Assembly (NCBI GenBank): GCA_965372135.1
Contig: CBDVBD010000159.1
Coordinates: 1-7,410, forward strand
Length of the DNA: 7,410 nt
Source: CBDVBD01 sp965372135
GTDB lineage: Bacteria > Electryoneota > RPQS01 > CBDVBD01
Direction: 5' to 3'
The translations under genes and the position numbers were made by a program. The notes below the pieces were generated by a model. The model saw only the letters and a list, made by a program, of their open reading frames with translations, was not told where the DNA came from and searched no databases. How positions within the stretch are numbered: position 1 is the first letter of the stretch; every line of letters begins with the position of its first letter. Below are positions 4,091-7,410 of this stretch, piece by piece.

Positions 4091-5851
4091 ATGCGAAAAA
4101 TTATCCAACATTTCCGCCTACTTGTTATCGTGATTGCGGTTGCGATTGTGTTGTTTCTTCAATGGCGCAGTCATGTAGTGATCAACTTTTATCGGGATGC
4201 CCTGTATTACCAGTGGGTCCAGGGAATTGAGAAGCACGAAATGACTCTCAGTACCCGGGTTGCGCGGAAACTGGCTGAACCGTTTGCCGTTTATGATAGC
4301 ACTATAAATCAATTTATTTCTTTCGATATGGACGTGGATAGATTCCAGCAATGGCTGCAGCACGACGCTGTCGAGGATCCCCTGATCGGCGCCGGATTTG
4401 TCTGGCGGCGGGGTGCGGACACTCTTACGGTACTGCCTTTGTCTGAGGACATCGATTCGAATACGGAGAACTTGTTAGACCGCTACATCGACACCAAATT
4501 CCGCCCGGAATACAACCTCCACCCCCGACTCCCTGATTCCATTCAGCTTTACTTAGATTCGTTGAAGCAGGTGATAAATCGGGACATTGGATTCAGTATA
4601 TACAATTACAGCTACTATCCCGAAATCAAAGATCGTAGACAGCGTGCCGAAGCGATCAAGGTCGTTCTGGGTGTGATTTGGAATTTTGAATACTATCGCG
4701 ATGAAGTCCTTCCCACCCTTATAGATCAAATCAATTCTCATCGGCAAGACTATGAGTTACACCGTCAAGAAACTGTGGATGAGAGGGACTCCTTTTATAA
4801 CGGAATGTTGATAATTGATATGGAGGGGGATACAATTTATCATTATGGGCGCGTGCAACTGGAGCCTGATAGTATATTCTTAAAGTATGCGACCTGGCAA
4901 GAATATTTTGACCGTCCCTTAGAGCGCACTCCGGGGTGGAGATTATATGTTCAGGATCACTGGCAGGAAAACCCATTCGTGGGTGGGATGATGGGTGATT
5001 GGAGACCGTCGTCGGATCGACCTGGAGACCGTCGTGAAGCTTTACGTATGATTAAGCTCCTGTTGACGATGCCGTGGTTAGTTTCCGAAAAACCGCCACT
5101 GATTTTGCTTTCCCTTGCTTTAGGCACTTTGTTTATTATTATCGTAGTGCAGATCATCGCCCGGAATCGGCAGCGGGATTTTATCGCTCATGTGTCACAC
5201 GAACTCCGAACCCCGGTGGCAAATGTGAAACTGTATGCAGAAACCTTGCGGCACGATCGGGCGGTGTCCGAGGAAAAGGAAGATGAATATTTGGATGTTA
5301 TTTTGCGCGAATCGGATCATTTGTCCGTGCTCATTGATAACACCCTGAATTTGGTGCGATTGGATGCCGGACATATGAAAGTATTTTCTCAGTCGGTGAA
5401 TTTGAAAGAGTGGTTAGATGATTTCTATCAAGCATTTTGTGCCGGGTTGTCGGATCATGGTTTCGACGTGAAAATGATAGTTGAGGATCGTCTTCCACCG
5501 ATAAATGCGGATCCCAACGCACTGGAATTAGCGATGAAAAATTTATTGGACAATGCGGTGAAGTATTCCGGCGAGGAGCAGGAAATCCTGATTAAAGCCG
5601 CCCGGGGAAAGGGTAATGCTGTGAGGTTGGAAGTTGCGGATCGGGGGATTGGGATACCCCCCGACAAACGGAAGGCGATTTTCCGGCGTTTCTATCGTGT
5701 AAAGCCGGTGGACCAGGAACCGGTCAGTGGCGTCGGGGTGGGCTTAAGCTTAGTGAAAGAAATAGTGAACCGATTCCACGGGAAAGTGTGGTGTGAAGGC
5801 AGGTCCGGCGGCGGCAGCCGATTTATCATAGAATTGCCGGCAACCAAATGA
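4091..5851 (+). CDS. Membrane sensor histidine kinase with large unrecognised sensor region
   Basis: The protein has 586 residues. One span at about 9-24 and another at about 336-357 flank an outside region of about 310 residues that I cannot assign to a known sensor family; it is rich in Tyr, Asp and Arg. No HAMP-like linker is evident: the dimerisation helix begins about 10 residues after the second span. The H-box HVSHELRTP places the phospho-accepting histidine at H370, with E371 and T374 following, as in HisKA. The ATP-binding domain has an N-box (NLLDN, 484-488), G1 (DRGIGIPP, 517-524), F-box (FRRFYR, 531-536) and G2 (GVGVGL, 547-552). All expected catalytic motifs are intact. GGAG (4078-4081) lies 9 bases before ATG. 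The partner regulator starts 35 bases downstream. The signal is unknown. A 13-bp direct repeat lies in the segment just before the second span. Confidence 0.95.
   Translation: MRKIIQHFRLLVIVIAVAIVLFLQWRSHVVINFYRDALYYQWVQGIEKHEMTLSTRVARKLAEPFAVYDSTINQFISFDMDVDRFQQWLQHDAVEDPLIGAGFVWRRGADTLTVLPLSEDIDSNTENLLDRYIDTKFRPEYNLHPRLPDSIQLYLDSLKQVINRDIGFSIYNYSYYPEIKDRRQRAEAIKVVLGVIWNFEYYRDEVLPTLIDQINSHRQDYELHRQETVDERDSFYNGMLIIDMEGDTIYHYGRVQLEPDSIFLKYATWQEYFDRPLERTPGWRLYVQDHWQENPFVGGMMGDWRPSSDRPGDRREALRMIKLLLTMPWLVSEKPPLILLSLALGTLFIIIVVQIIARNRQRDFIAHVSHELRTPVANVKLYAETLRHDRAVSEEKEDEYLDVILRESDHLSVLIDNTLNLVRLDAGHMKVFSQSVNLKEWLDDFYQAFCAGLSDHGFDVKMIVEDRLPPINADPNALELAMKNLLDNAVKYSGEEQEILIKAARGKGNAVRLEVADRGIGIPPDKRKAIFRRFYRVKPVDQEPVSGVGVGLSLVKEIVNRFHGKVWCEGRSGGGSRFIIELPATK
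5000..5035. repeat. 13-bp direct repeat inside the kinase gene
   Basis: TGGAGACCGTCGT occurs at 5000-5012 and 5023-5035, a 23-base period. Because 23 is not a multiple of three, the copies are read in different frames (WRPSS and GDRRE). The segment encodes a polar stretch shortly before the second membrane span. It looks like a small local duplication tolerated by the reading frame, or a coincidence. Confidence 0.5.
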
Positions 5852-5886
5852 AATTATTCATCATCTCCAAATAATTGGTTGACCTC

Positions 5887-6600
5887 ATGAATGATAATAT
5901 ATTAATTATCGAAGACGACCGAAAACTTCGGTCCGGTTTAATGGACAACCTGACCTATGAAGGTTATCAGGTGGCGGGGACTTGGAACGCCACATTGGGG
6001 GTGAAACTGTGGCAGGAGTTGGACCCTGGGTTGGTGATTTTGGATTTGATGCTGCCCGGTAAAAACGGGTTTCGGTTGTTGGAGGAAATGCGGGCGACCG
6101 GATGTAAGACCCCGGTGTTGATCTTGTCTGCCAGAGGGGAAGAATGGGATAGGGTGAAAGGATTTCGTTTGGGGTGCGATGATTATGTAGTCAAACCGTT
6201 CAGTATTATGGAATTATTGGGGCGGATTAAGGCGATTCTACGTCGAACCTCCGATCAGGTGCCGGTGGAGGACAATATCCGGCTGCCGAAGTTGGAGCTG
6301 GATTTACGAAATCAGGATATACTCATCGGTGACAAACGGGTGTCTTTGGCAGGGAAACAGTTTGAGCTGATGGCTTATTTCATGCGTAATCCCGGCCGGG
6401 TGATTTCGCGGGGAGAAATATTGGAAAAGGTGTGGTTTTCCACCTCGGAGGTGGAAACCCGGACGGTGGACGTGCATGTCGCCAATTTGCGAAATAAGCT
6501 GCAGGGAAGTTCCTACGTAATAGAAACGGTATACAAAGTCGGATATCGTTTAATCGATATTGCCGCTATGGAGAATCCCGAGAATTCCAAGGGGCAATAA
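5887..6600 (+). CDS. OmpR/PhoB-family response regulator
   Basis: The protein has 237 residues, the family's usual length. The receiver domain (about 4-121) has acidic pocket E9-D10-D11, phospho-accepting D53 (VILDLMLPG), switch S81 (LILSARG), and K103 with Y100 (DDYVVKPF). The DNA-binding domain (about 131-224) is a winged helix: LAGKQFELMAYF, ISRGEILEKVW, the recognition helix TRTVDVHVANLRNKL and the wing IETVYKVGYRL. It should be phosphorylated by the adjacent kinase and act on DNA as a dimer at direct repeats. ATG 5887 is chosen because the protein then begins directly before the first strand (NILIIEDD). An in-frame TTG at 5875 adds only four residues and has no better ribosome binding site. 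No Shine-Dalgarno sequence is visible, so translation may be coupled to the kinase gene, which ends at 5851 with an ATGA overlap. Confidence 0.95.
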   Translation: MNDNILIIEDDRKLRSGLMDNLTYEGYQVAGTWNATLGVKLWQELDPGLVILDLMLPGKNGFRLLEEMRATGCKTPVLILSARGEEWDRVKGFRLGCDDYVVKPFSIMELLGRIKAILRRTSDQVPVEDNIRLPKLELDLRNQDILIGDKRVSLAGKQFELMAYFMRNPGRVISRGEILEKVWFSTSEVETRTVDVHVANLRNKLQGSSYVIETVYKVGYRLIDIAAMENPENSKGQ

Positions 6601-6619
6601 AACCCACCAAAAGCAGCGC

Positions 6620-6682
6620 ACTACCTGAAGCGCATTTCCCCATGCAATGTGGGGGGAGGGAATAAAGGAGGTAGTAGTTTTT
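6620..6682 (+). terminator. Terminator-like nested hairpins after the response regulator
   Basis: An inner hairpin pairs CCCCA (6638-6642) with TGGGG (6650-6654) around TGCAATG, and can extend with wobble pairs to 6635/6657. An outer 7-bp arm, ACTACCT (6620-6626), pairs with AGGTAGT (6669-6675) and is followed closely by T5 (6678-6682). This is a plausible end of the two-component transcript, though the loop between the arms is large. The second outer arm includes a Shine-Dalgarno-like AAAGGAGG (6664-6671) with no start codon after it. Confidence 0.45.
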
Positions 6683-6779
6683 CGTTTCAATTTCCCCTGC
6701 AACCGATAAATAGAAAACATTGCTAATTGACTGCAGATAAGTTGCGCCAAAAAAATTTGTGTGTGTGCGGAGTTTTTAC

Positions 6780-6808
6780 TTGACACTTTGAGAGAAAAAG
6801 CGTACATT
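6780..6808 (+). promoter_or_regulatory. Candidate sigma70-type promoter for the beta-helix gene
   Basis: TTGACA (6780-6785) is a perfect -35 hexamer, and after exactly 17 bases comes TACATT (6803-6808), matching TATAAT at four of six positions. The expected start near 6815 gives a leader of about 135 bases to the ATG at 6951. This is the best-matching promoter in the window. Confidence 0.55.
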
Positions 6809-6950
6809 GTAAGTCGGTGGAGAACACCCTACCTGAGAACGAATGCACTGCCCCCCGTGACGAAATCTAAACTAAAATCATTCGTGTGTCCGGTTTGTTT
6901 TATATTATAGAACAACAGGACCGCTGTTTTTGATTTCGCGTGAGGGTCTA

Positions 6951-7410
6951 ATGACTGATTGGAAGATAACATTTACCATTGTGATCGGGATGGTCTGCTG
7001 TCTGACTTTTGTGATGGCGGACACTCACGTCCAGGGTACCGTATTCGGGGTGTGGTCTGCGTCAGGGAATCCGTATATTGTAGACAACAGCATCTTTGTC
7101 CCATACGATAAAACCTTAACCATACGTGCCGGGGTGGAGGTGTATTTCGTGGGGAATGATTCGTTGACGGTGTATGGTGGACTGTTTGTGGAGGGCGAGG
7201 TACTTGACAGTGTGCACTTTAGCTCGGATTTGGGAAATTCAAATGGTTGGAAGGGGATATTCTTTAAACCCGGAGCGTGGGATAACGGCTATATCGAATA
7301 TGCCGCTATCCGGGGTTCGTTTATTGGGGTCAGTGTGTCTAACAGCAGTGCCCAGGTGAAGCATACGTTGATTCAATCGGAGTCGCGTGGATTGGTTCTG
7401 CTTTACGCTC
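6951..7410 (+). CDS. Secreted right-handed parallel beta-helix protein (partial)
   Basis: The frame is open from ATG 6951 to the window end (153 codons seen, no stop), so the 3' end is missing. Residues 1-23 form a signal peptide: K5, a hydrophobic core, then a V-M-A signal peptidase I site at A23/D24. The mature part opens with GTVFGVWSASGNPYIV (29-44), then LTIRAGVEVYF (56-66), LTVYGGLFVEG (72-82) and VHFSS (88-92). Next come NGWKGIFF (98-105), YIEYAAIRGS (114-123) and VKHTLIQS (136-143). This succession of short strands with Gly/Asn turns is the pattern of parallel beta-helix cell-surface or secreted proteins, often several hundred residues long with C-terminal sorting domains. GAGGG (6942-6946) is a modest ribosome binding site 4 bases before ATG. 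Other frames across this region are shadows. It could be a surface adhesin-like or carbohydrate-active protein; no catalytic residues can be assigned from this part. Confidence 0.85.
   Translation, partial: MTDWKITFTIVIGMVCCLTFVMADTHVQGTVFGVWSASGNPYIVDNSIFVPYDKTLTIRAGVEVYFVGNDSLTVYGGLFVEGEVLDSVHFSSDLGNSNGWKGIFFKPGAWDNGYIEYAAIRGSFIGVSVSNSSAQVKHTLIQSESRGLVLLYA

Larger units (their letters stand above)
6601..6950. other. 350-base non-coding region before the beta-helix gene
   Basis: I find no gene here. It contains the terminator-like hairpins (6620-6682), a sigma70-type promoter (6780-6808) and a leader of roughly 135 bases. CTACCTGA occurs twice (6621-6628 and 6829-6836). A small hairpin GGTG-GAGAA-CACC lies at 6816-6828, near the expected transcript start. 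A TATATTAT box (6901-6908) might be a second -10 but has no good -35. I recognise no known riboswitch or tRNA. Confidence 0.55.

Noticed and set aside
5875..5877. TTG as the response regulator start
   Set aside because: It adds only four residues before the natural N-terminus and has no ribosome binding site. ATG 5887 fits the family better.
6664..6671. Shine-Dalgarno-like AAAGGAGG in the gap after the regulator
   Set aside because: TAG TAG follows and there is no start codon at a usable distance. It is better explained as part of the outer arm of the terminator-like structure.
7174..7359. 61-codon + strand frame near the window end
   Set aside because: It lies in a different phase inside the beta-helix gene, whose frame shows a signal peptide and consistent strand repeats.
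1..7410. CRISPR arrays, tRNA or rRNA genes, complete insertion sequences
   Set aside because: I saw no regularly spaced repeats of CRISPR length, no tRNA- or rRNA-like stretch and no transposase gene on either strand.

Overview
The window reads as a bacterial chromosome segment in which every supported gene is on the + strand. The best clue to the source is the truncated last gene. Its signal peptide followed by a 'GTV-GVW...L-I--GV-V-F' beta-helix opening is a type I associate with FCB-group and candidate-phylum bacteria (Marinimicrobia, KSB1, Calditrichota, Cloacimonadota). That is a weak taxonomic guess, because no rRNA or other marker gene is present.

Layout. Positions 1-158 hold a short GC-rich stretch with an inverted repeat, then an A7G8 homopolymer tract. 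At 159-644 lies an AT-rich gene for a small soluble protein whose C-terminal pattern resembles the barnase/EndoU/colicin/RelE-like (BECR) RNase fold. It ends in a hairpin, and AT-rich non-coding DNA with two TATAAT boxes follows. At 891-1655 is a class I SAM-dependent methyltransferase whose best start appears to be a rare ATT codon. Immediately after it (about 1651-1758) is a fragment that looks like the C-terminal end of a second methyltransferase of the same kind, so a tandem copy seems to have been lost. At 1787-2542 is a crotonase-fold enzyme that keeps only one of the two hydratase glutamates and looks like a delta3,delta2-enoyl-CoA isomerase. At 2617-3879 is a single-span membrane-anchored protein with a beta-sandwich-like N-terminal part and an unrecognised alpha/beta C-terminal module.

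The 3880-4090 gap contains a perfect tandem 11-bp repeat, a plausible sigma70-type promoter and a hairpin next to the ribosome binding site. It leads into a two-component operon: a membrane histidine kinase with a large unrecognised sensor region (4091-5851) and an OmpR/PhoB-type response regulator (5887-6600). A terminator-like region, a good TTGACA-N17-TACATT promoter and a long leader then precede a secreted parallel beta-helix protein that runs off the window end (6951-7410).

How the genes fit together. The kinase and regulator clearly form one signalling pair, and the 11-bp direct repeat upstream of the kinase fits an autoregulatory binding site for the regulator. The methyltransferase, isomerase and membrane protein are co-oriented and have good ribosome binding sites, but nothing in the sequence ties them to one pathway. 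The BECR-like gene looks like an acquired accessory gene. I do not see a clear new defence system. The most unusual items are the ATT start, the methyltransferase remnant, the membrane protein's C-terminal module, the BECR-like protein and the tandem operator.
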